Assembly: GCF_016592555.1 (NCBI RefSeq) | Contig: NZ_AP014546.1 | Span: forward strand, 2,800,501-2,864,500 | Length of the DNA stretch: 64,000 nt | DNA from: Neptunomonas japonica JAMM 1380 | GTDB lineage: Bacteria; Pseudomonadota; Gammaproteobacteria; Pseudomonadales; Balneatricaceae | Direction of reading: 5' to 3' | Shown here: positions 9,137 through 17,495 of the stretch, in pieces | Numbering within the stretch: the first letter of the stretch is position 1 | Layout of the letters: each line of letters starts with the position of its first letter | The notes under the pieces: generated by a model | What the model was told of the DNA's origin: nothing | The model's input: only the letters and a program-made list of their open reading frames with translations | Databases searched by the model: none | Made by a program: the position numbers and the translations under genes

Positions 9137-10537
9137 TTAACGCTTACCCGAACGACGAATAGCAGCAGGGGTAAAGTCACGATGTTTAGCACGATGCGCA
9201 AAGTCAAAGCCAATTTTTTCTTCGTTTGTTAAGCCTATCGCCATATAACGACCAGAGTTCAAATCATGCAATGTTTCTAAGCTCAACCAAGGTGCCGTCA
9301 CTTCGTAAAATTGCATATTATGACCTTCTGATACTCTCCAAAGCTCATTACGGCCATCGTACTGATCAACCACAGCCGCCTGCCAAGAGTCCTCATCTAA
9401 ATATACGCTACGACGAGAATATATATGTCGCTCTCCATCCTTAAGTGTGCCCTCTATTTCCCATACACGATGTAACTCGTAACGCGAATGATCAGGGTTT
9501 ACATGGCCCGCTTTAAGAATATCTTTATATTTCAGTTTTTTAGACGCCAACTTAAACGAATTATAAGGAATATAGACCTCTTTTTTACCAACCAACTTCC
9601 AATTATATTTATCCGGAGCACCGTTAAACATGTCTAAGTTATCAGAAGTGCGCTGCCCATCAGAAGCAAAACCTGGTCCATCATAAGCAACCTGCGGCGC
9701 GCGACGCACGCGACGCTGACCCGCATTATAAACCCACGCTAATCGCGGCTCTTTCACCTGATCCAATGTTTCATGCACTAACAAAACATTACCCGTCAAG
9801 CGCGTAGGTTCGAGTACTTTTTGAATATAGTAAAATAAGATATTGTTATCTTTTTTAGCATCATACCCTTCAACTAAATACTCAGGAAAAATCAACTGAT
9901 CCTTAATACGCACTAATGTGTAGTCACCATTTCGTTGAACAGGTACCGAAGCTATAGTGCGCTCAACACTACCGCCACGATATCGGGTGATATGATTCCA
10001 CATGGCTTCAATGCCCGTTTGCGGAATTGGAAACGGAACAGAGACTGCAAAATCTACGATGCCATTACCACCGGAAACCAATGTAGCGCTCGTTGCATTT
10101 TTCTTTGCGGCATCATACACCTTCTGCGGGTATGCAGCGCTTCGACGTGTAGGATATACATGCATCTTATGGGTATCGGGATAACGCTTGAGTAACGCAA
10201 TCTGCCCAGGTGTTAGATTATCTTTATACTGATCTAAGTTAGCAGCCGTTATTGTAAATAACGGCTTATCATCACCATAAGGATCAATTCGCTCACCGGT
10301 TACCTTAAAACCTTTCGGTGCCGTTTTTATGCCACCATCCCATGCTGGAATAGTCCCTGCAGCGTTACCCGCTGTTTCCGCGCCAACCGGCGTCAAACTA
10401 TCTCCCAGTTTTGCAGCTTGATCTGGGGAGACAGCAGCCGTTACTGCACCCGCTAACAATGTCATTACCAAACCACTTCCTATCAACCACTGTCGACTAA
10501 TAGAAGCTCTCACTTTTTGTTGAGTTATCTTATTCAT
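9137..10537 (-). CDS. DUF1329 family periplasmic/envelope protein
   Basis: A 466-residue secreted protein with an N-terminal signal peptide: a basic start, then a hydrophobic stretch WLIGSGLVMTLLAGAV ending near AVSPD. The body matches the DUF1329 family, which has a LolA-like fold. It shows LGDSLTPVGAE, GTIPAWDGG and, towards the end, DEDSWQAAVVDQYDGR. No enzymatic function is established. The gene follows DUF1302 after 29 bases, which is its usual partner. Family context is uptake or processing of hydrophobic substrates at the outer membrane. A role in delivering the substrate of this island is inference. Confidence 0.85.
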   Translation of the reverse strand: MNKITQQKVRASISRQWLIGSGLVMTLLAGAVTAAVSPDQAAKLGDSLTPVGAETAGNAAGTIPAWDGGIKTAPKGFKVTGERIDPYGDDKPLFTITAANLDQYKDNLTPGQIALLKRYPDTHKMHVYPTRRSAAYPQKVYDAAKKNATSATLVSGGNGIVDFAVSVPFPIPQTGIEAMWNHITRYRGGSVERTIASVPVQRNGDYTLVRIKDQLIFPEYLVEGYDAKKDNNILFYYIQKVLEPTRLTGNVLLVHETLDQVKEPRLAWVYNAGQRRVRRAPQVAYDGPGFASDGQRTSDNLDMFNGAPDKYNWKLVGKKEVYIPYNSFKLASKKLKYKDILKAGHVNPDHSRYELHRVWEIEGTLKDGERHIYSRRSVYLDEDSWQAAVVDQYDGRNELWRVSEGHNMQFYEVTAPWLSLETLHDLNSGRYMAIGLTNEEKIGFDFAHRAKHRDFTPAAIRRSGKR

Positions 10538-10566
10538 AATACACCTTTCCTAACTCCGCTCTGCGG

Positions 10567-12279
10567 TTAAAAGGACATCCCGAAGTTAATAGAAATAAAA
10601 TCACGGTCATTGGTGTCGTGGAAGTCGCCACCAAAGAAGCTGTTATAAGAGATACCACCTGTGTACTTGCTCAAATAATCTGCATTTAAACTAAGACCCA
10701 GTGCTTTACGCCCTTCTCGAAAATTAGCATTAGGCGAAAAACCACTTACATCATGAGACCAAGCTATTGTTGGCTTTAAATTAATACCATAGAGTGCATT
10801 AGGGTAATCAAATACGGCTCGCGCACGATAACCCCAAGAGGTTGAGGTCACATAACCATCACTGCCTTTTTCGGCTCCTCCAAATACAGGTGAACGGCCA
10901 TATGCTCGTTCAGACGCATCAGGAAGGTCATGCACATAATTAGCACCGGCCTCACCTATTAAAGTTACTCGGCTGGCTCCCGCTACTTGATCAAGAAATT
11001 TAACCACCGTCACTTGTGCCTGAGACACACCTACCGTGTCATGGCCATTAACCCGCCCCGGTGCAGCAGCATTAAACGTTGATGAGTAGGTTGTTGGCAC
11101 ACCAAACCCTGCCCGTAAAATATCAATCGTATTAACTTGCAACGGCTGATCCGGACGATAGCTGTATTCACCCGATACAGACCACGTTCCGACATTAGTG
11201 TTAAAACTCACTCCGTATTGAGATACATCTTCTGGATAATCAATGAAGTACCCCCCTAACCCACCAGAGACCGTCTTAATTGGCGCAATAATAGGTATAC
11301 GGCTATGGAGGTTTTGGTAGTAAATACCAAACTCTGTTTCGTTAAGCTCTTCGGAAACATAGCGTAGTGCCACCCCATATTGACCATTAGAATCTGGCTC
11401 TCTATTTCCAAATCGTGGGAGTGAAGCCGCAGGTACTGCTAACTGTGTTTTATCTGGCAATGCCACGCTTAATGTACCGACATTACACCCTGCCGCTACG
11501 ATATCCGCATTGGAGAAGTAAGTACCGCAGCCATCAATAACAAATGGCTGCCAATCTAATTGATAGAAAGCTTCAACACTAAGAGCATCACTAACACCAA
11601 GGTTTCCATACAATAAGCTCACAGGTAGCAAGCCTTCTTTTACTTCGGCACCCGGCCTTCTGAACGCTGAAACATCAATAGGGTTAATAGAGTTGACACC
11701 GTTTTGGATAAAGGTACTTTCCCCCCAACTGACCACTTGACGACCTAAGCGTAAGTCAAGCGGCATATCACCCAACTCTAGATTTCCATACACAAAGGCA
11801 TCCAGCAGCTCTATTCCCGAGAACTTAGCAAAATCAGCAAAGCCCGAATCGTCTAATTCTGCACCCGCGGTATAACCATTAGGCGAATGACCATGAGGTT
11901 TACCATTATTGGCCAACTCATAGTCATACCAATATTTACCGCGAAAGAAAGCACCGTAATTTTGATAGGTCAGTTCAAGATCATGTATGCCTTTAAAGAT
12001 TTTCGAAAAAGCATCACCTTTCTTGAAGTTAAGGTTCCCATCATCCGTCACACTGGAAGAGCCCGTCGCACCCGCCACATTACCCGGGCTAATTAAAGCC
12101 TTATCGGGATCTTCGGCACGCCAACTCGCCCCAATGGACAGCTGAGACGAAAAATTACCCTCCACTTCACCTAAATTGAATTCCACCGCATGCGTTGGGT
12201 TTATCACCAAGCCAGCCAATAAACCGGCCTGTGCTCCTTTTACCAATGCAGCGCGATAGCCCTTATTTATTCTTATCAT
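10567..12279 (-). CDS. DUF1302 family outer-membrane beta-barrel protein
   Basis: A 570-residue protein with a signal peptide of about 30 residues, cleaved after a THA-like site, followed by VEFNLGEVEGNFSSQLSIGA. This start is characteristic of DUF1302. The protein is rich in alternating beta strands and ends in FISINFGMSF. The terminal Phe is the typical BAM recognition signal for outer-membrane barrels. It probably forms a channel for a hydrophobic compound. It is the first gene of a two-gene operon with DUF1329, transcribed away from the YCF48/RND pair. Confidence 0.86.
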   Translation of the reverse strand: MIRINKGYRAALVKGAQAGLLAGLVINPTHAVEFNLGEVEGNFSSQLSIGASWRAEDPDKALISPGNVAGATGSSSVTDDGNLNFKKGDAFSKIFKGIHDLELTYQNYGAFFRGKYWYDYELANNGKPHGHSPNGYTAGAELDDSGFADFAKFSGIELLDAFVYGNLELGDMPLDLRLGRQVVSWGESTFIQNGVNSINPIDVSAFRRPGAEVKEGLLPVSLLYGNLGVSDALSVEAFYQLDWQPFVIDGCGTYFSNADIVAAGCNVGTLSVALPDKTQLAVPAASLPRFGNREPDSNGQYGVALRYVSEELNETEFGIYYQNLHSRIPIIAPIKTVSGGLGGYFIDYPEDVSQYGVSFNTNVGTWSVSGEYSYRPDQPLQVNTIDILRAGFGVPTTYSSTFNAAAPGRVNGHDTVGVSQAQVTVVKFLDQVAGASRVTLIGEAGANYVHDLPDASERAYGRSPVFGGAEKGSDGYVTSTSWGYRARAVFDYPNALYGINLKPTIAWSHDVSGFSPNANFREGRKALGLSLNADYLSKYTGGISYNSFFGGDFHDTNDRDFISINFGMSF

Positions 12280-12609
12280 CGGGTCAACCTCGCATTAAAA
12301 GTTTAAAGCGTTTAACGATCCAACAGACTTCACAGTTTTAACCGTAAAGAGATCTGTTGCTTTATGTTTTAACTCCGAGGACTCCCTTTCAACAATGATA
12401 AGAACGCTCAATCCAATCAACAAAAAGCATCAACACGCCCTCTAGCCCCCATACAGCGGGCCCTTTCAACATGTCATATTATTTAACACCAGCGACTCTG
12501 ACACTTTTCGCCAATTATTTTGAGCTATGTGGCCATCCCTTTCTAAAGACTTAAGATCTAGTCTGTAAGTAACACTAAACCTCATAAATAAAAATTACAG
12601 AGGCCGGCT
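12280..12609. promoter_or_regulatory. Divergent intergenic region, DUF1302 versus YCF48/RND
   Basis: This 330-base gene-free spacer must hold both divergent promoters. The plus-strand gene has AGAGG before its ATG and the minus-strand gene has GAGG. I found no strong -35/-10 pair by eye and no perfect dyad. It is a likely target of the AraC regulator encoded at 16348-17364, but that is inferred only from position. Confidence 0.45.
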
Positions 12610-13848
12610 ATGGTTATTTCAACTTCACCAAAACAAGGTGCTCTTCGCGCTCTTTATTTGTCACGAAGAACATCACTCACGCTAGGCAGCCTCATTTTAG
12701 GCTGCATATTGGCGACTCACAGCTTGGCACGCGACGCTACAAAAGATCGGCTTTGGATGCCACCATTAACAAGCCAGATTGCCCAACAGTCCCTCATGTT
12801 AGATATCACACAAGCGGGAGACCGTCTGGTTGCTGTAGGCGATCGGGGTTATATATTATTTTCTGATGATCTTGGAGAAACATGGCAACAGGCTAATAGC
12901 CCAAGTAGTTCAACCCTAACAGCCATCACTTTTGCAAATAACAAACAAGGGTGGACAATAGGCCACGATGGCATAGTCCTGACCAGTAACGATGGCGGAA
13001 CAAACTGGAAAAAGCAGCTCGATGGTAACCAAATCAATGAGATACTCCTGATCAGTGCGCAAATTAATTTTTTAAAAGCCCAAGAATTAGCTAAAGACAC
13101 AACTAAGAACGCCGATCCAGAAATCGATACTTCGCTCATACTTGAAGAAGCCGAAATATCTTTAGAAGATCTTCAAATAGCCCAAGAAGAGGGCCCCACA
13201 ACCCCCTTACTGGACCTTTGGTTTAAGGATGCTAACTATGGCATTATTGTAGGTGCTTACGGCACACTCCTTATCACCGAAGACGCTGGGGAAAACTGGT
13301 CTACTCCGACTGCGCCTCCTATCAACCCAGATCGTTTCCACCTAAATGCAATTACCTATGTCGGCAATAACACACTGATATTAGCAGGCGAAGCCGGCAG
13401 CTTGTATCGCTCACAAGACAATGGCCAACACTGGGAAACTATCGAATCCCCTTATAATGGCTCCTTTTTTGGCGTTGCCCAGCAACCGGACAGATCGATT
13501 ATTTTATTTGGTCTTCGCGGCAACACTTTTGTTTCAAATGACCAAGGCATGAGTTGGAAAACACAAAAATCAAATACACAGGCCTCGTTATTTGCCAGCA
13601 CACAATTACCTAACGGGACAACACTATTAGGCGCCGCAAATGGCCAACTCATTTCCAGCCAAGGTAACCATCAGCCTCTTAGCATACTAAAACAAAAAGA
13701 ATCTCGGCCAATCAGCGCGATGATCGCAATGCAAAACCAGCTATTTATCGTGGGAGCTGGAGGTATCAGCACTCAGCAATTACCGCACGATACAAACGTT
13801 GTTGCAGCTACAAAAACACTCTATAAACTAGAACAGGAGGCGTTGTAA
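12610..13848 (+). CDS. YCF48/BNR-repeat secreted beta-propeller protein
   Basis: A 412-residue exported protein related to the photosystem II stability factor YCF48 family. The N-terminus has basic residues and a hydrophobic core, SLTLGSLILGCILA, ending near SLARDA. The LGC there could also be read as a poor lipobox. Repeats of the BNR/Asp-box type follow: FSDDLGETWQQ, TSNDGGTNWKK, TEDAGENWST, RSQDNGQHWET and VSNDQGMSWKT. These predict a beta-propeller. Its stop TAA overlaps the ATG of the RND gene by one base, so the two are translationally coupled. In other bacteria this family travels with MMPL-type exporters. It probably acts as a periplasmic accessory protein. Confidence 0.83.
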   Translation: MVISTSPKQGALRALYLSRRTSLTLGSLILGCILATHSLARDATKDRLWMPPLTSQIAQQSLMLDITQAGDRLVAVGDRGYILFSDDLGETWQQANSPSSSTLTAITFANNKQGWTIGHDGIVLTSNDGGTNWKKQLDGNQINEILLISAQINFLKAQELAKDTTKNADPEIDTSLILEEAEISLEDLQIAQEEGPTTPLLDLWFKDANYGIIVGAYGTLLITEDAGENWSTPTAPPINPDRFHLNAITYVGNNTLILAGEAGSLYRSQDNGQHWETIESPYNGSFFGVAQQPDRSIILFGLRGNTFVSNDQGMSWKTQKSNTQASLFASTQLPNGTTLLGAANGQLISSQGNHQPLSILKQKESRPISAMIAMQNQLFIVGAGGISTQQLPHDTNVVAATKTLYKLEQEAL

Positions 13849-16241
13849 TGAAACATGAATGCACCTCAGCCGAGCATCACATTTTACACCCTCTAGAGGA
13901 TTCCGAACCCGTTTTAGAGCGCGCTGTTTTCCGCTTTCGTCCAGCACTCATTTTCCTTTTTATCATGGCAACCCTGTTTCTTGGCTACAAAGCGATAGAC
14001 CTTCGCCCTGACGCCAGTTTTGAGAAAATGATCCCAACCTTTCACCCCTATATAGCCAACTATCTTGAACATAAAGAAGACTTATCAGGCCTAGGTAACG
14101 CTGTACGTATTTCGATTGAATCCACCAACGGCGATATTTTTAATGCGGATTTTCTTGAAACCCTCAAAAAAATCAATGATGAAGTGTTCTTTATTTCAGG
14201 TGTTGACCGCTCTGGCCTAAAATCTATCTGGACACCCAATGTTCGCTGGTCAGAAGTTACCGAAGAGGGCCTCGCCGGAGGTGCTGTTATTCCTGACGGT
14301 TATGATGGATCAGAAGCATCTCTGAGCAAACTACGCGTGAATATTACGAAGTCAGGCCAAGTGGGGACATTGATCTCCAATAACTATAAGTCTGCACTGG
14401 TTTACGCACCTCTTTATGATACAGACCCACAAACCGGTGAGCGCTTAGACTACCAAGCTTTTTCACGCAACTTAGAACAGCTCATTCGTGATAAATACGA
14501 AACTGACCATGTGAAAATCCACATCACCGGCTTTGCAAAAGTCGTAGGGGATTTAATTGATGGAGCCAGCCAAGTTATTATTTTCTTTATTCTGGCCATT
14601 GGTATTACCTTAGTCCTTATTTACCTTTATTCACGCTGTATAAAAAGCACCTTAGTGCCGCTAGCCTGCTCAATCATTGCGGTAATTTGGCAACTAGGCT
14701 TACTCAGAACCTTTGGTTACGGCTTAGACCCTTATTCAATGCTGGTACCATTTTTGGTATTCGCTATCGCGGTATCTCATGGGGTACAGGTTATCAACGC
14801 CATTGGCATAAACGCTTCTGAAGGTAATAGCCCTGAGGTTGCTGCACGTAAAGCGTTTCGTGTCCTTTACATTCCGGGGTTAACAGCACTAATCAGTGAT
14901 GGCATCGGCTTTATCACTCTAATGGTCATTAAGATTGAGGTAATCCAAGATTTAGCAGTAGCCGCCAGTTTAGGCGTTGCCGCTATCATCTTAACTAATC
15001 TCGTATTGCTGCCCATTCTGATGTCTTATTTGGGGGTAAGCCAAAAAGGCATAAAGCACTTAAACAAACCAGCCACGGGCTTTTCGGTATGGTCTATATT
15101 TGTAAAATTCACACAACCAAAAATAGCACTTATCACCATTACATTAGCGGTCACAACGCTAGGCTTATCAGTCTATGAAAGCCGCAACCTTAAAGTCGGC
15201 GATTTGGATGCCGGTGCACCAGAGCTTCGTCAAGACTCGCGCTACAATCTTGATAATAAATTCATGGTGGATAACTACTCATCAAGCACCGATATTTTTG
15301 TCACCTTAGTTAAAACATCTGACAATGAGTGCATTACCTTTGAAACGCTCGATACCGTCGATCGCTTTCAATGGAGAATGCAACAAATCGAAGGAGTACA
15401 AACCACTCGTTCGGTTGTGAACGCTGCAAAAAGAGGCATTGTCGGTCTTAACGAAGGTAATCTGAAATGGGCTACTCTCTCACGAAACCAGTTTGTACTT
15501 AACGCTGCGACCAGTGGCAAGCATGTACCGCCTGGCATGATCAACGGAGCTTGTAACCTTATTCCAGTGGTTGTTTATTTGAACGACCACCGAGCAGAAA
15601 CCCTCAACCGAGTGGTGGCTGAAGTAGAAAGCTTTGCCGCTGAAAACAACCACGAAGGACTTAAATTCTTAATGGCAGCCGGTAATGCAGGGATTGAAGC
15701 CGCCACCAACATCGTAATAGATAAATCTCAATATGAGATGCTGATGTGGGTATATGGCGTCGTCAGCTTACTCTGCTTACTTACCTTTCGTTCGCTGCGT
15801 ACTGTTATCTGTATTATTACACCCTTGGCGTTAACTTCCGCCTTATGCCAAGCCCTCATGACTCACTTAGGCATTGGTGTAAAAGTCGCCACTCTACCTG
15901 TTATAGCATTAGGTGTGGGTATCGGTGTGGATTACGGTATCTACATTTATACCAAGCTAGAAACCTATTTAAAAAGTGGCCAATCGTTAGAAGAAGCGTA
16001 CCTCAACACTCTTAAAACAACCGGTAAAGCGGTGGCCTTTACAGGTTTAACTTTAGCGATTGGTGTAGGTACCTGGGCATGGTCCCCTATTAAGTTCCAG
16101 GCCGACATGGGTATTTTGCTTACCTTTATGTTTATTCTAAATATGTTGGGTGCTCTTATTTTGCTGCCGGCACTGGCCCGCTGGTTAATTCGTGTCGAGC
16201 CCAAGGCTCCGAGCATTTCAACGGCCATCAGTACCATATAA
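13848..16241 (+). CDS. MMPL-type RND superfamily transporter
   Basis: A 797-residue inner-membrane protein of the predicted RND exporter family. It has two repeats, each a single helix, a periplasmic domain and a bundle of five helices. The first helix is around FLFIMATLFLGYKAI. Bundle one begins at VIIFFILAIGITLVLIYLY, and the second half includes VIALGVGIGVDYGIYIY, where Asp marks the proton relay region. The family moves lipids and hydrophobic molecules. With YCF48, DUF1302 and DUF1329 it forms an envelope transport set. Whether it imports or exports is unknown. Confidence 0.88.
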   Translation: MKHECTSAEHHILHPLEDSEPVLERAVFRFRPALIFLFIMATLFLGYKAIDLRPDASFEKMIPTFHPYIANYLEHKEDLSGLGNAVRISIESTNGDIFNADFLETLKKINDEVFFISGVDRSGLKSIWTPNVRWSEVTEEGLAGGAVIPDGYDGSEASLSKLRVNITKSGQVGTLISNNYKSALVYAPLYDTDPQTGERLDYQAFSRNLEQLIRDKYETDHVKIHITGFAKVVGDLIDGASQVIIFFILAIGITLVLIYLYSRCIKSTLVPLACSIIAVIWQLGLLRTFGYGLDPYSMLVPFLVFAIAVSHGVQVINAIGINASEGNSPEVAARKAFRVLYIPGLTALISDGIGFITLMVIKIEVIQDLAVAASLGVAAIILTNLVLLPILMSYLGVSQKGIKHLNKPATGFSVWSIFVKFTQPKIALITITLAVTTLGLSVYESRNLKVGDLDAGAPELRQDSRYNLDNKFMVDNYSSSTDIFVTLVKTSDNECITFETLDTVDRFQWRMQQIEGVQTTRSVVNAAKRGIVGLNEGNLKWATLSRNQFVLNAATSGKHVPPGMINGACNLIPVVVYLNDHRAETLNRVVAEVESFAAENNHEGLKFLMAAGNAGIEAATNIVIDKSQYEMLMWVYGVVSLLCLLTFRSLRTVICIITPLALTSALCQALMTHLGIGVKVATLPVIALGVGIGVDYGIYIYTKLETYLKSGQSLEEAYLNTLKTTGKAVAFTGLTLAIGVGTWAWSPIKFQADMGILLTFMFILNMLGALILLPALARWLIRVEPKAPSISTAISTI

Positions 16242-16268
16242 ATAAAGGCAAACTTCTTTAACCTCCTT

Positions 16269-16294
16269 GCCGTGTTGACAGCCTGTCACACGGC
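16269..16294. other. GC-rich dyad between the RND and AraC genes
   Basis: GCCGTGT (16269-16275) pairs with ACACGGC (16288-16294), and inside them GACA (16277-16280) pairs with TGTC (16284-16287). One unpaired T separates the two arms on the left. No T-run follows. It is either a transcription end that needs Rho or a protein-binding site ahead of the AraC gene. Confidence 0.4.
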
Positions 16295-16347
16295 TTGCGA
16301 GCCCCTCCTTCTGCTGTTATAACTGAGATAATTACTTGATTTGGAAA

Positions 16348-17364
16348 ATGTCTATGGGGCAATCGGAGCGTTTTACTGCATCCTGTCACTTCGTACGAGT
16401 GCTACTGCAACAGGCTGAATCAAAAGGGATTAGCTCTCAAATGCTACTGGACAGCGCAGGGCTCACACCGGAACTAGTCGAAGGAGCACAAGCACGCTTA
16501 ACTACAGAAAAGCTCGCAAAAATCGTTCAACTTATGTGGTCAAACCTTAACGATGAGACCATGGGGTTTTACCCTAGCCCAACAAAACTAGGGACTTTCC
16601 AAATGATGGGCCAACTCAGCATTAATTCACCCTCATTATATAAAGCGCTTAAACGTGCGACCCGTTTTTACTCTTTAGTCACTGATGACTACAGCTTTCG
16701 TTTAGTACGAAAGGGTGATGAGTGCACCTTTATCTATACACCGAAAGACAATGAGGCTGACAAAGAGCATCTCATCATCGAGTTTACCCTCATTGTATGG
16801 CACCGCTTTGCCAGCTGGTTAGTTGGTAAACATATCCCCCTGAGTAGCACGAGTTTTAGCTATCCAAGTCCTGCTCATGTGGATGAATATAAATTCATGT
16901 ACCCTAGCCCCCATAAGTTTAACCAAGACCAAAATAGCTTTAGCTTTAGCAGCCAATATTTAAACCTACCCATCATTCAAAACGAAGAAAGTTTACACGC
17001 GTTTATTAATCGCTCACCGGTTGATATCTTTTTGAAGCCCAGAAACGATGAAAGTTTTAGCACACGCATCCGCCTTTATATTGAGCCTTTAGTCTTTGAT
17101 GGCTTTCCCGACTTTGACACCGTTGCAGAAAAACTCTGCATGGCCAACCAAACACTACGACGTAAGCTTAAAGCAGAAGGCACTTCTTACCAGCAAATAA
17201 AAGATCTGGTTCGACGAGATATCGCCATCTATCACCTTACCCAGCAGTCCCTCAGTATTTCTGAAATCTCATGTTTGGTAGGTTTTACCGAACCCGGGGC
17301 CTTTATCCGTGCTTTTAAAAATTGGACCGGGGTAACCCCTGGTGATTATCGAAAAGAAAGCTGA
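16348..17364 (+). CDS. AraC-family regulator with Arabinose_bd-type N-terminal domain
   Basis: A 338-residue transcription factor. The N-terminal two thirds match the AraC ligand-binding domain of the OruR/ArgR-like group (ARLTTEKLAKIVQLMW, LGTFQMMGQLSI). The C-terminal domain has two helix-turn-helices, TLRRKLKAEGTSYQQIKD and ISEISCLVGFTEPGAFIRAF, then KNWTGVTPGDYR. The coding frame can also start at a TTG at 16336. I prefer ATG 16348 or 16354, and none has a strong Shine-Dalgarno. It follows the RND gene by about 100 bases and is the natural candidate to control the catabolic island to its left. Confidence 0.86.
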   Translation: MSMGQSERFTASCHFVRVLLQQAESKGISSQMLLDSAGLTPELVEGAQARLTTEKLAKIVQLMWSNLNDETMGFYPSPTKLGTFQMMGQLSINSPSLYKALKRATRFYSLVTDDYSFRLVRKGDECTFIYTPKDNEADKEHLIIEFTLIVWHRFASWLVGKHIPLSSTSFSYPSPAHVDEYKFMYPSPHKFNQDQNSFSFSSQYLNLPIIQNEESLHAFINRSPVDIFLKPRNDESFSTRIRLYIEPLVFDGFPDFDTVAEKLCMANQTLRRKLKAEGTSYQQIKDLVRRDIAIYHLTQQSLSISEISCLVGFTEPGAFIRAFKNWTGVTPGDYRKES

Positions 17365-17495
17365 GGTAATACCTTCCTGCCACGACTCCCCTTCACTACA
17401 AAGTCGATTGCAACGGTTAGAGCTGATTAGGCAAACTCTAAAAGATGAACTACCAAAATGAGTAAACCCAGCTTTATGAACACGGCACTAAGGTA

